64,000 nucleotides of DNA, from the NCBI RefSeq assembly GCF_001444425.1, contig NZ_CP013189.1, forward strand, positions 3,100,001 through 3,164,000. The letters are read 5' to 3'. The position numbers were made by a program, and so were the translations under genes. This document shows positions 37,233 through 45,996 of the stretch, in pieces; position 1 is the first letter of the stretch; the number at the start of each line of letters is the position of its first letter. This DNA comes from Pseudohongiella spirulinae (GTDB taxonomy: Bacteria > Pseudomonadota > Gammaproteobacteria > Pseudomonadales > Pseudohongiellaceae). Under the pieces are notes generated by a model. The model had not been told where the DNA came from. It did no database searches and worked only from the letters and a program-made list of their open reading frames with translations.

Positions 37233-37353
37233 CGCCTGATGGCTATTGCGTAAATCGCTGATTCCCCGCATTATCGCAGCATCGCAAGATCGCCAGCATG
37301 AAGTCCCCTGCCCCGGGAGATGCTCCTCATAACAATAAGATAAAGGAGTGGAT

Positions 37354-38772
37354 ATGACCGCCTCTGCAGATTCCCTGACCAATGATCAGGTCGCCCGTAC
37401 CAACATGCGCAAAGTCGCCCTGACCTCACTGGCCGGCACTTCAATCGAATGGTATGACTTTTTCCTCTATGGCACCGCTGCTGCCCTGGTTTTCCCGGTT
37501 TTATTCTTTCCCGCGGGCATGTCACCCATGGTGGCATTGATTGCTTCGTTCAGCACCTTTGCTGTTGGTTTCATCGCACGCCCCCTGGGCGGCATTATCT
37601 TTGGTCATTTTGGTGACCGGGTAGGCCGCAAAAAAGTATTGGTGATTGCACTGATGATGATGGGGGTAGCCACCACCCTGATCGGCTTTCTGCCAACTTA
37701 TGCCAGCATTGGAGCTGCCGCACCCCTGCTGCTCGTATTGCTCAGGTTTGTGCAAGGGCTGGCCATTGGCGGGCAATGGGGTGGCGCCATGCTGCTGGTG
37801 ACCGAAACAGCACCTGCTGACAAGCGCGGCTGGTATGGTGCCTATGCCCAGGCTGGCGCGCCGCTTGGAGTCATTCTGGCTAACCTGGCCTTTCTGTTGA
37901 TCAGCTATCTGGTCTCTGAAGAAGCCTTTATGAGCTGGGGCTGGCGCATACCATTCATGGCAAGCATCGTACTGATCGGCATTTCCATGTATGTACAACT
38001 TCACCTTGAGGATACACCCGCCTTTAAAGAACTGGAGCGACTGAAACGCATCAAGCAGGCGGCCCGCGATGGCGCAGGCATTAAAACTCCCGAGCCGGTG
38101 CAGTCACCGGAGGAGGCATTGTCCGAGGTCATCGCCGACAGTCCGCCGGCACCGGCCCGCTCTCCGGTGCTGGAAGCTCTGCGCCTGTATCCGGGGCGAA
38201 TCTGCCTGGCGGCCGGCGCATTTCTTTCGATTCAGGTCACCTTCTATATCCTGATCGCTTTTGTGGTGGCCTACGGCAGCAGCGTTGACGGCGTCGGCCT
38301 GCCGCGTAACACGCTGCTGGCAGCCGTGCTGATTGGTTCCGCCATTCAGGTACCTTTCCAGTTCTGGGCGGCCGGCTATTCCGACCGATTCGGCCGTCGC
38401 CGCATATTTATGGCCGGCGCGGTTTTGACCGGCTTGTGGGCGTTTGCTGTATTCCCGCTGGTGGATACCGGCAACTTTTTCATGATCACCCTGGCCGTTA
38501 CCGGCGGGCTTGTTTTTATGGGACTGCAGTATGGTCCGCAGGCTGCGTTTTTTACTGAGCTGTTTTCAACACATGTGCGTTACTCCGGCGCTTCGCTGGG
38601 TTATCAGATCGGCGCCATCGTGGGCGGCGCTTTGGCACCGACATTCGCGGTGTTGCTGTGGACTCAGTACGGCATCTTCTGGGTGTCGGTCTACATGGCA
38701 GCGGCCGGTGTGCTGACGCTGGCGTCTGTCTGGGCGCTGACAGAGACGCACGGGACGGACATTCATGCTTGA
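37354..38772 (+). CDS. MHS family major facilitator transporter
   Basis: The 472-residue transporter has 12 predicted helices and the metabolite:H+ symporter (ShiA/ProP/KgtP) features. These are LAGTSIEWYDFFLYGTAAAL in helix 1, GGIIFGHFGDRVGRKKVLV between helices 2 and 3, LRFVQGLAIGGQWGGAMLLV in helix 4 and DRFGRRRIFMAG in the second half. The central loop is longer than usual (KTPEPVQSPEEALSEV). Typical substrates are shikimate, alpha-ketoglutarate, proline or betaine; none can be chosen here. The ATG at 37354 has AAAGGAG 5 bases upstream, while a GTG at 37348 would overlap that site. Confidence 0.9.
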   Translation: MTASADSLTNDQVARTNMRKVALTSLAGTSIEWYDFFLYGTAAALVFPVLFFPAGMSPMVALIASFSTFAVGFIARPLGGIIFGHFGDRVGRKKVLVIALMMMGVATTLIGFLPTYASIGAAAPLLLVLLRFVQGLAIGGQWGGAMLLVTETAPADKRGWYGAYAQAGAPLGVILANLAFLLISYLVSEEAFMSWGWRIPFMASIVLIGISMYVQLHLEDTPAFKELERLKRIKQAARDGAGIKTPEPVQSPEEALSEVIADSPPAPARSPVLEALRLYPGRICLAAGAFLSIQVTFYILIAFVVAYGSSVDGVGLPRNTLLAAVLIGSAIQVPFQFWAAGYSDRFGRRRIFMAGAVLTGLWAFAVFPLVDTGNFFMITLAVTGGLVFMGLQYGPQAAFFTELFSTHVRYSGASLGYQIGAIVGGALAPTFAVLLWTQYGIFWVSVYMAAAGVLTLASVWALTETHGTDIHA

Positions 38773-38819
38773 GTGGCGAGCCCAATTTCAGAGAGCCACT
38801 CGAATGACAACGCTCAGAG

Positions 38820-38876
38820 GATCTGCACGACCACAGAGTAAGGAGGGGAGCGGTGATTAACCCGCTCCCGCAGATC
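38820..38876. terminator. Nested hairpin between convergent genes
   Basis: An outer pair GATCTGC/GCAGATC (38820-38826, 38870-38876) encloses a perfect 8-base stem GGGAGCGG/CCGCTCCC (38846-38853, 38862-38869). Six A follow on the plus strand, which is not a proper T-run for either flanking gene. It may end transcription of either convergent gene weakly, or be an RNA 3' stabiliser. Confidence 0.4.
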
Positions 38877-38894
38877 AAAAAATAACTGAAAAAT

Positions 38895-39470
38895 TCACTC
38901 GCGCTCGTAGTGCCCCATGAGCATACCTGTACCCAGAACGTGGCCGTCAATCGCTTCCAGCAGTTGATCCTTGTTCAAACCCTCGGGCAGATTCAACGCG
39001 GCATCCAGGGCATAAACGCGGAAATGATAGGCGTGCAGCTTGCCATCCTGCGGCGGACGCGGCCCAAAGTAGCCGGCCTGTCGCAGGCCGTTCAATCCAT
39101 TGATCATGCCATCCAGTCCGGCGACGCCGGTTACCCGGACATCCCGTGTCAAGCCTTCAGGAATTTCCGCCGCATCGGCCGGAATATTGTAGGCAACCCA
39201 GTGCACAAACGGCTGTGGCGTCGGTGCAATGGGATCATCCATCACCAGTGCCAGTTGCACAGTGCCGGCCGGCAGATTACTCCAGGTCAGTTGCGGCGAT
39301 ACATTATCACCATAGGCCGTGTACTTCAGCGGCGTGGTGCCATGGTGCTCAAAGGCCGTGCTGGCAACGGTAATGGTGTCTTCCATCTCTGCTGCAATGA
39401 CCGAATTGATGATCAGCGCAGACATGGCGATCGCTGCCAATGCCGGTTTAAAACTTAAAAACCCTTTCAT
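38895..39470 (-). CDS. PEBP family protein (YbhB/YbcL type)
   Basis: The 191-residue protein has a signal peptide (LAAIAMSALIINSVIAAE) and a phosphatidylethanolamine-binding-protein fold. VSPQLTWSNLPAGTVQLALVMDDP and the HWVAYNIP that follows form the conserved ligand site, and GYFGPRPPQDGKLHAYHFRVYAL is the second signature. Bacterial members (YbhB, YbcL) are small periplasmic or cytoplasmic proteins; some affect host signalling, most have no known role. GGAGG lies 6 bases before the ATG at 39470. It is convergent with the MHS gene. Confidence 0.9.
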   Translation of the reverse strand: MKGFLSFKPALAAIAMSALIINSVIAAEMEDTITVASTAFEHHGTTPLKYTAYGDNVSPQLTWSNLPAGTVQLALVMDDPIAPTPQPFVHWVAYNIPADAAEIPEGLTRDVRVTGVAGLDGMINGLNGLRQAGYFGPRPPQDGKLHAYHFRVYALDAALNLPEGLNKDQLLEAIDGHVLGTGMLMGHYERE

Positions 39471-39598
39471 TTTGTAATCCTCCGGGATGATTGTCGCGAA
39501 CAGCATAATGCAGGGCCTGTCTGTTCACAATCAGGCGGGCTGGCGTTTCGACAGATGTCGGACTTGCCGCGGCGAACGCAGCGTGACAGACTTCCGCC

Positions 39599-41353
39599 AT
39601 GACAACACCCTCACAGCGCTCATCGCCATTGCTGCAGGCTCTGCAGTTTGTGCGACCTTACACCCGGCAAATTGCCCTGGCACTACTGGCGCTGGTGTTT
39701 ACCGCCGCCATTACTCTGGGACTGGTTCAATATGTTCGCATTATTGTTGACTCAGGATTTGTTGCCGGCTCATCGCAGAGCCTGCGCACGGCCGTGATCG
39801 GATTTGTGGTTGTAGCTGTGCTGCAGGCCTTCGGCACTTTTGCACGTTTTTATTGGGTGTCCTGGCTGGGCGAGCGCGTCACTGCTGACATTCGCAAGGC
39901 GGTGTTTGATCATCTGCTGAATCTGCATCCAGGTTACTTTGAAGAGAATATCAGTGGCGAGATTCAGTCGCGCATCACCACCGATACAACCTTGCTGCAG
40001 ACCGTTATTGGGTCTTCTGCTTCTATTGCGCTGCGTAATCTGTTACTGCTGATTGGTGGCGTCATTTTTCTGTTTATCACCAACCCGCGCCTTACCAGCG
40101 TGGTACTGATCTGTATTCCGCTGGTGATAGGTCCGATTGTTCTGTTTGGAAGACGCGTACGCAAACTGTCGCGCCATACCCAGGATGAGATTGCCGGTGT
40201 GGGTGCTTATGTCGGTGAAAGCATTCAGCAGATAAAAACCGTGCAGGCCTACAACCATCAATCGGCTGACCGGCAACGATTTGCCGAGCACGTAGAAAAA
40301 GCCTTCTCCGTTGCTCTGTCTCAGGTCCGGGCACGCTCGATCATGATTGCGCTGGTGATGACCCTGGTATTTGCGGCACTGGCGGCCATGATCTGGGTAG
40401 GTGGTCAGGATGTGATCAGTGGCCGGATGAGCGCCGGCGAATTAACGGCTTTTGTGGTCTATGCGGTGATGGTTGCCTCAGCGGTTGGTGCCATCAGTCA
40501 GGTCATTGGGGATCTGCAAAGGGCGGCAGGTGCCACAGAACGACTGATGGAATTGTTGAAGGCCCAGTCCCGGATTTCTACACCCGATCCCGTTATAGCA
40601 TTGCCCGCCGATGTACGGGGCGATCTGTCCATCAACAACTTATCTTTCGTTTACAGTACCCGTCCCGAACATGCCGCTATCGACGCGCTGAACCTGCAAA
40701 TAGCGGCTGGCAGTAGTCTGGCGCTGGTCGGACCTTCCGGCGCGGGCAAATCGACCTTGTTTGATCTGCTGCTGCGCTTTTACGATCCGACGCATGGTGA
40801 AATCCTGCTGGATGGCATCAATATCAAGTCGGTCGATCCGCTGGACCTGCGCGCTCACATCGCCCTTGTCAGTCAGCAACCAGCCATGTTCACTGGCACT
40901 GTGATGGACAATATCCGTTACGGACGGCCAGACGCCTCAGACGAAGAAATCAAAGCCGCCGCGCAAGCGGCCTTCGCGACAGAATTTATTGAACGTTTGC
41001 CGGATACCTGGCACAGCTTTCTGGGCGAGGCCGGCATTCGGCTGTCCGGTGGGCAGAAACAGCGCCTGGCGATTGCCCGCGCCATCCTGAAAGATCCGCG
41101 CATATTACTGCTGGACGAAGCAACCAGCGCACTGGATGCGGAAAGCGAGCAAAAAGTGCAACAGGCCATTGAAAAATTGATGCCTGGGCGCACGACGATT
41201 ATTATTGCGCACCGGTTGGCCACTGTTCGAAATGTTGATCGAATAGCCGTCATGGACAATGGTAAACTCGTGGCGCATGGAACCCACGACGAATTAATGG
41301 CCGGTAGTGCTCTTTATGCGCGTCTGGCCAATCTGCAGTTTTCTGCTCATTGA
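39599..41353 (+). CDS. ABC exporter, fused membrane and ATPase domains (MsbA-like)
   Basis: The 584-residue half-transporter has six helices in an ABC type 1 exporter domain (residues about 20-310) and a C-terminal ATPase. Walker A is GPSGAGKST (about 378-386), signature LSGGQKQRLAIARAIL (about 481) and Walker B ILLLDEATSALD (about 505). It works as a homodimer. The intracellular coupling helices (YFEENISGEIQSRITTDT) match the MsbA/LmrA/multidrug branch. It could export a lipid or a hydrophobic compound. Upstream is the divergent PEBP gene; the cyclase gene follows 56 bases later. Confidence 0.9.
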   Translation: MTTPSQRSSPLLQALQFVRPYTRQIALALLALVFTAAITLGLVQYVRIIVDSGFVAGSSQSLRTAVIGFVVVAVLQAFGTFARFYWVSWLGERVTADIRKAVFDHLLNLHPGYFEENISGEIQSRITTDTTLLQTVIGSSASIALRNLLLLIGGVIFLFITNPRLTSVVLICIPLVIGPIVLFGRRVRKLSRHTQDEIAGVGAYVGESIQQIKTVQAYNHQSADRQRFAEHVEKAFSVALSQVRARSIMIALVMTLVFAALAAMIWVGGQDVISGRMSAGELTAFVVYAVMVASAVGAISQVIGDLQRAAGATERLMELLKAQSRISTPDPVIALPADVRGDLSINNLSFVYSTRPEHAAIDALNLQIAAGSSLALVGPSGAGKSTLFDLLLRFYDPTHGEILLDGINIKSVDPLDLRAHIALVSQQPAMFTGTVMDNIRYGRPDASDEEIKAAAQAAFATEFIERLPDTWHSFLGEAGIRLSGGQKQRLAIARAILKDPRILLLDEATSALDAESEQKVQQAIEKLMPGRTTIIIAHRLATVRNVDRIAVMDNGKLVAHGTHDELMAGSALYARLANLQFSAH

Positions 41354-41409
41354 CTGCTGCAGCAAGGTCTGGAAAACTTCAGGCTTTCTGACTAAGAAGA
41401 TCCTTTCAT

Positions 41410-42957
41410 ATGCTCTGGTGGCTGCTTCCTTCTATTATAGGTACGATTCTCAGCCTGTATACAGCACGCCAGGCAGGACTGATGATGCGCCCACCCTCAG
41501 GCACCTACATGACCGCTTTGAGCGTCATGATTGCCTGGTGGTGCGCCGGTCAATGGGCCAGTTTCCTCTGGAATGATCTGGACTATCGTCTGCTGGTGGC
41601 AAAACTGCAGTACCTTGCCATCGCCACGGTACCTATTCTCTGGTTTTCAGTCGCACTCACGTTCAGTGGTTATGGCCGATTTCTGCAGCGTTGGTACCCA
41701 GTGCTCTGGTTGATGCCGGTAGCAACTATCGCTCTGGCTTTTTCCAATCAGTATCATTTGCAGGTATGGTCACGATTTACCATAGCGCCCGACTCTCTGG
41801 CACTGGAGATTGAATACGGCCCCTGGTTTAGTACACATGTGACCTACTCTTATAGTGCGGTGACCATTGCGACTTTGATGCTCGCCCTGAAAATAGGGTT
41901 CACTCGTGGCCGCAGACTTCAGTTTATGGCTGTCATACTGTCGCCATTAATCGTCATTGCAGTTAATGCACCCTACATTCTTGGCATTGACCTGCTGCCA
42001 TTCGACCCAACCCCCAGTGGGTTTGCAGTAGCCTGCCTGATCCTGCTCTTTGCCTTGCGACAACATATGTTTGCAACTCTGCCTGTCGCACGAGAATACA
42101 CTCTGGAAAAACTTAACGACGGTATTGTCGTAATTGATGACCATGGCCTGATCGCCGACAGCAATCCGGCGGCACGGCAAATATTCGGAGTAGAGTTGAT
42201 GCGAATCGGCAGGCATTTCTCAGAGGCACTGCCCGCTGGCATCTCCTTGAATGCCGATGTATCCACTGAAGTGCAACTGCCCGACAGGCGCTGGCTCGAT
42301 ATCAGGATTAGCCGTCTGCAATCCATTGATGGCCCGACTCGCGGACAAGTTGCCCTGATCAGAGATGTCACCAGAGAGAAAGGTTTACAGGCAAGTCTGC
42401 TGCAATCTCAAAAGGAACTGGAGGCGCTTAACAGCAAGTTAAACAATCTTGCCCATACCGACGAGCTTACAGGTCTGGCGAACAGGCGGAGCCTTTATGA
42501 GCGCGTGCGCTCGGAATGGTCACGCAGCACACGTCATAAGAAGCCACTTTCAATGATTCTGATTGATTTCGATAATTTCAAACTGATCAATGACAATTAC
42601 GGCCATCAGGTGGGCGACCAGGTTCTTCAGCGAGCTTCCGGGATAGTCAGACAAATTATCCGCCCTGAGGACCTGGCCGCACGCCACGGCGGTGAGGAGT
42701 TGGCGATACTGCTACCGGACACCAACGCAAAGGATGCTGTCGACATCGCTCAACGGTTAGGCGCGGCATTAGAAGCATTGCAGTACCATGATGAGGCTGG
42801 TCAGGCTTTTGTTGTGACTGTCAGCTCCGGAGTAGCCAGCCGCTGCCCCAACGATAAGTCTCCCGATATGATGATTGCACGCGCTGACAAGGCACTGTAT
42901 CAGAGTAAGGCTGACGGCAGAAATCGGGTAACGCTGGCAGACGCTGTCAACGGTTGA
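41410..42957 (+). CDS. Diguanylate cyclase with 7TM-PAS sensor
   Basis: The 515-residue protein begins with about seven helices of the histidine-kinase 7TM sensor type (residues 1-220). A PAS domain follows (about 230-330, LNDGIVVIDDHGLIADSNPAARQIFG), a short coiled coil and then a GGDEF domain (about 350-510). Its active-site loop is GGEEL near residue 427, an accepted active variant, and TDELTGLANRR precedes it. The substrate-binding DFDNFKLINDNYGHQVGD is intact. No RxxD inhibitory site is obvious. It makes c-di-GMP, the opposite activity of the HD-GYP regulator at 10227. Its last 11 bases overlap the convergent methyltransferase gene. Confidence 0.92.
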   Translation: MLWWLLPSIIGTILSLYTARQAGLMMRPPSGTYMTALSVMIAWWCAGQWASFLWNDLDYRLLVAKLQYLAIATVPILWFSVALTFSGYGRFLQRWYPVLWLMPVATIALAFSNQYHLQVWSRFTIAPDSLALEIEYGPWFSTHVTYSYSAVTIATLMLALKIGFTRGRRLQFMAVILSPLIVIAVNAPYILGIDLLPFDPTPSGFAVACLILLFALRQHMFATLPVAREYTLEKLNDGIVVIDDHGLIADSNPAARQIFGVELMRIGRHFSEALPAGISLNADVSTEVQLPDRRWLDIRISRLQSIDGPTRGQVALIRDVTREKGLQASLLQSQKELEALNSKLNNLAHTDELTGLANRRSLYERVRSEWSRSTRHKKPLSMILIDFDNFKLINDNYGHQVGDQVLQRASGIVRQIIRPEDLAARHGGEELAILLPDTNAKDAVDIAQRLGAALEALQYHDEAGQAFVVTVSSGVASRCPNDKSPDMMIARADKALYQSKADGRNRVTLADAVNG

Positions 42958-43678
42958 TTTCGTACAAACACATATTAACGGTACTTGCCAGATTGAGTGA
43001 ATCAATCTGGCCGCAGCCTGCTATGGTATAATGTGTGACCTGACTACTTGTGGAAAGTTCCTGCGGCACGCCACGCGCCTCATTGCCAAACGCCAGACAG
43101 GCACTGTGATGGAAGGCCGCTGACTTAAGAGAAGCGCCATTCATATCCAGGCAGGCAATATCGGCATAACGCTGCATCAGCTCATCAATACCGACATCCA
43201 GCTCCAGGGGCACATGAAAAATGGCACCCATGCTGGCGCGCAGGACTTTGCTGTTAAAAGGATCAACGCTGCCAGGGCTGAGCAAGCAACGCGAGCGACC
43301 AAACCACGCCATCGTTCGCAAGATAGTACCAAGATTTCCGGGATCCTGAATTTCGTACAGATATACAGCCCGCTCATGGCTGGCAGACTCACTCAGTGAC
43401 TGCACCGCACTCATTGGCACACAGGCAACAATTCCTTGTGGCGCCTGTGTATCCGATAATTGCTTCATGCGTTTCTCAGATATTTCGTGACGCCTCAATG
43501 GACTGCTATAGCCTTGATATCTGTCAGTGATAAACAGCTCACTGGCCAGCAGCGCAGGATTGTTTTCGGCCGCACGTTCCAGTTCCGAGATCAGATGTTC
43601 ACCTTCTACCAGAAAGTAACCCAGCTCATAGCGGTATTTTTTCTGGTGTAGCTTTTTCAGATCATCCAGTGCAATCAT
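42947..43678 (-). CDS. SpoU/TrmH family RNA 2'-O-methyltransferase
   Basis: The 243-residue enzyme has an N-terminal RNA-binding substrate domain (KYRYELGYFLVEGEHLISEL) and the knotted SPOUT domain. It shows the three family motifs: IQDPGNLGTILRTMAWFG, LAFGNEARGVPQEL and GQIDSLNLASTVNMCLYEI. It uses SAM to methylate ribose in rRNA or tRNA; the exact site is not predictable, though the length and N-terminal domain resemble RlmB/TsnR-like members. Its start overlaps the upstream flavoprotein stop by 4 bases (ATGA-type), so both are cotranscribed. Confidence 0.9.
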   Translation of the reverse strand: MIALDDLKKLHQKKYRYELGYFLVEGEHLISELERAAENNPALLASELFITDRYQGYSSPLRRHEISEKRMKQLSDTQAPQGIVACVPMSAVQSLSESASHERAVYLYEIQDPGNLGTILRTMAWFGRSRCLLSPGSVDPFNSKVLRASMGAIFHVPLELDVGIDELMQRYADIACLDMNGASLKSAAFHHSACLAFGNEARGVPQELSTSSQVTHYTIAGCGQIDSLNLASTVNMCLYEINR

Positions 43679-45297
43679 TGCGCAGCCCTGTCAGCCAGCA
43701 TGGCAGTGGCAAGGGCCTCTGCCACTTTGATACCGTCAACACCAGCGGACAGGATGCCGCCCGCATAGCCGGCACCCTCGCCGGCCGGATACAGGCCGCG
43801 CGTGTTCAGGCTCTGCAGGGAATGATTGTCACGCGTAATGCGCACTGGCGACGAGGTACGAGACTCAATGCCGGTCAGCACGGCGTCATGCCGATCAAAA
43901 CCACGTATCTGTCTGCCAAAAACCGGCAACGCTTCGCGAATAGCCATTATCGCATAAGACGGCAGGGCATCCGCCAGGTCACACAGATTAATGCCGGGCT
44001 TGTAGGAAGGCTCAACGTCACCCAAAGCAAGCGACGCCTTTCCTCTGACAAAGTCGCCAACCAGCTGGGCCGGTGCGCTGTAGTTCTCACCACCCAGCAG
44101 GAATGCCTGGCTCTCCAGACGTTCCTGCAATTCCACACCGGCAAGCGCATCACCCGGAAAATCTTCGGCCGGATGAATGCCCACCACAATGCCCGAATTG
44201 GCATTTCGCTCGTTACGCGAATATTGACTCATGCCATTGGTGACAACCCGGCCTGCTTCTGAGGTGGCAGCGACGACGGTTCCGCCCGGACACATGCAAA
44301 AGCTATAAACAGCACGGCCATTTTTGGCGTGATGCACCAGCTTGTAATCCGCAGCACCCAGTGCCGGATGTCCCGCATATTTGCCCAGCCGCGCCTTGTC
44401 GATCAGCGACTGCGGGTGCTCGATGCGAAAACCCAAGGCAAAGGGTTTAGCCTCCATATAGACGCCGCGCTGATGCAGGATACGAAATGTATCCCGGGAG
44501 CTGTGGCCCAGTGCCAGCACCACATATCGGCTGCTCAGCGTATCGCCATTATCCAGCGTGACGCCCTGAATACGTCCATCATTAATGTTGAAATCCGTCA
44601 CCCGACTCTGAAAGCGGATTTCTCCACCAAGCGCAATAATCTCCTCACGCATGGCAGCTACCACACCGGTAAGCCGGAACGTTCCTATATGCGGCTTGCT
44701 AACATAGAGGATTTCCTCCGGTGCGCCCGCTTTCACAAACTCCTGCATGACCTTGCGGCCATAAAATTTCGGGTCCTTGATCTGACTGTAGAGCTTGCCG
44801 TCAGAAAACAGACCCGCCCCGCCTTCGCCAAACTGCACATTGGACTCGGGCGTCAGTTGTCGTTTGCGCCACAGCGCCCAGGTATCTTTTGTCCGTTTGC
44901 GAACATCCTTGCCGCGCTCCAGCACAATCGGTCGAAAGCCCATCTGTGCCAGAATCAGTGCTGCAAACAGACCACAGGGGCCAAAACCGATAATCAACGG
45001 ACGCTCATCCAGTCCCTCCGGGGCGTGTGCCACGGGGTAATAATGGGTGTCGGGCGACGGGCGAATATGCCGGTCTTCTGACAGGCGCGCCAGCACCTGC
45101 GACTCATCTCGCACGTCGGCATCAATGATGTAGACAAAGGTGATTTCGGTGTTTTTCTTGCGCGCGTCGTAACTGCGCTTGAATACAGTAAACGCTGACA
45201 GATCAGCGCCCTGTATGCCCAATCGGGCAACAATGGCCTGTCGTAACGCCTCCGGCGGATGATCCAGCGGCAATGACAGTTCAGTAATTCGGATCAT
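43675..45297 (-). CDS. FAD-dependent dehydrogenase-like protein (COG2509)
   Basis: The 540-residue protein has a small N-terminal domain ([12 protein letters not shown]), then the FAD-binding Rossmann motif [21 protein letters not shown] (GxGxxG near residues 105-110). [13 protein letters not shown] and a C-terminal [23 protein letters not shown] complete the FAD site. This is the COG2509 family of uncharacterised flavoproteins, widely conserved and often near RNA-modification genes. A cysteine pair in YSFCMCPGG is conserved in the family and may be redox-active. AGGACC precedes the ATG. It is coupled to the SpoU gene and divergent from rlmE. Confidence 0.88.
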   Translation of the reverse strand: MIRITELSLPLDHPPEALRQAIVARLGIQGADLSAFTVFKRSYDARKKNTEITFVYIIDADVRDESQVLARLSEDRHIRPSPDTHYYPVAHAPEGLDERPLIIGFGPCGLFAALILAQMGFRPIVLERGKDVRKRTKDTWALWRKRQLTPESNVQFGEGGAGLFSDGKLYSQIKDPKFYGRKVMQEFVKAGAPEEILYVSKPHIGTFRLTGVVAAMREEIIALGGEIRFQSRVTDFNINDGRIQGVTLDNGDTLSSRYVVLALGHSSRDTFRILHQRGVYMEAKPFALGFRIEHPQSLIDKARLGKYAGHPALGAADYKLVHHAKNGRAVYSFCMCPGGTVVAATSEAGRVVTNGMSQYSRNERNANSGIVVGIHPAEDFPGDALAGVELQERLESQAFLLGGENYSAPAQLVGDFVRGKASLALGDVEPSYKPGINLCDLADALPSYAIMAIREALPVFGRQIRGFDRHDAVLTGIESRTSSPVRITRDNHSLQSLNTRGLYPAGEGAGYAGGILSAGVDGIKVAEALATAMLADRAAQ

Positions 45298-45372
45298 GGC
45301 CGGTCCTGTAGCTGTAACAGGGGGATATGCTATGCTCTGCCACGCAAAAAGTCACTCACAGACCCGCAATTT

Positions 45373-45993
45373 ATGGCCAGATCCAAAAGCAGCAAACGTT
45401 GGCTGGACGAACATGTCAACGACCCTTACGTGAAACGCGCCCAGCAGGATGGTTATCGCTCGCGTGCCAGTTACAAGCTGATCGAGCTGATCAACAAGGA
45501 CAATCTGCTTAAATCCGGCATGCTGGTGGTGGACCTGGGTTCCGCACCCGGCGGCTGGTCGCAGGTGGTTGCGCCACTGGTCGGTGATAGAGGCCGGGTG
45601 ATTGCCTCTGACATTCTGCCGATGGATTCAATTGCCGACGTGGAGTTTATTCAGGGGGATTTTACTGAGCAAAGCGTGTTCGATCAGATCATGCAGACCC
45701 TGGGCGGCAGTCAGGCCGATCTGGTGATATCGGATATGGCGCCCAATATCAGCGGCGTTGATGCCGCCGATCAGGCCGCGTCCATGTACCTGGTGGAGCT
45801 GGCTCTGGATATGGCACAGCAAGTGCTTAAACCGGGGGGAAATTTTGTCGCCAAGGTCTTTCACGGCGAAGGCTACGACGACTATGTGAAAGCCGTGCGC
45901 AGCCACTTTGATAAAGTCGTGATTCGCAAACCAGAAGCCTCGCGCGCCAGATCGCGCGAGGTCTACCTGGTTGCCAAGGGCTTTCGTTCCTGA
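45373..45993 (+). CDS. rlmE: 23S rRNA U2552 2'-O-ribose methyltransferase RlmE (FtsJ)
   Basis: The 206-residue SAM-dependent enzyme matches RlmE closely. [21 protein letters not shown] is the RNA-binding start; the K-D-K-E catalytic set is in [21 protein letters not shown] and [15 protein letters not shown]. The SAM motif is [14 protein letters not shown]. It methylates U2552 in the peptidyl-transferase centre during late large-subunit assembly. In many gammaproteobacteria ftsH follows this gene; here the next gene is a convergent ggt 3 bases away, so the usual rlmE-ftsH order is broken. Confidence 0.95.
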   Translation: MARSKSSKRWLDEHVNDPYVKRAQQDGYRSRASYKLIELINKDNLLKSGMLVVDLGSAPGGWSQVVAPLVGDRGRVIASDILPMDSIADVEFIQGDFTEQSVFDQIMQTLGGSQADLVISDMAPNISGVDAADQAASMYLVELALDMAQQVLKPGGNFVAKVFHGEGYDDYVKAVRSHFDKVVIRKPEASRARSREVYLVAKGFRS

Positions 45994-45996
45994 CTG

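Noticed and set aside
38771-38801. Terminator after the MHS gene (GAGTGGC/GCCACTC stem)
   Set aside because: The 7-base stem has a 17-base loop and no T-run on either strand; too weak to call.
44329-45081. Long open frame antisense to the COG2509 flavoprotein
   Set aside because: Same reasoning: the flavoprotein frame has FAD motifs, the antisense frame has none.
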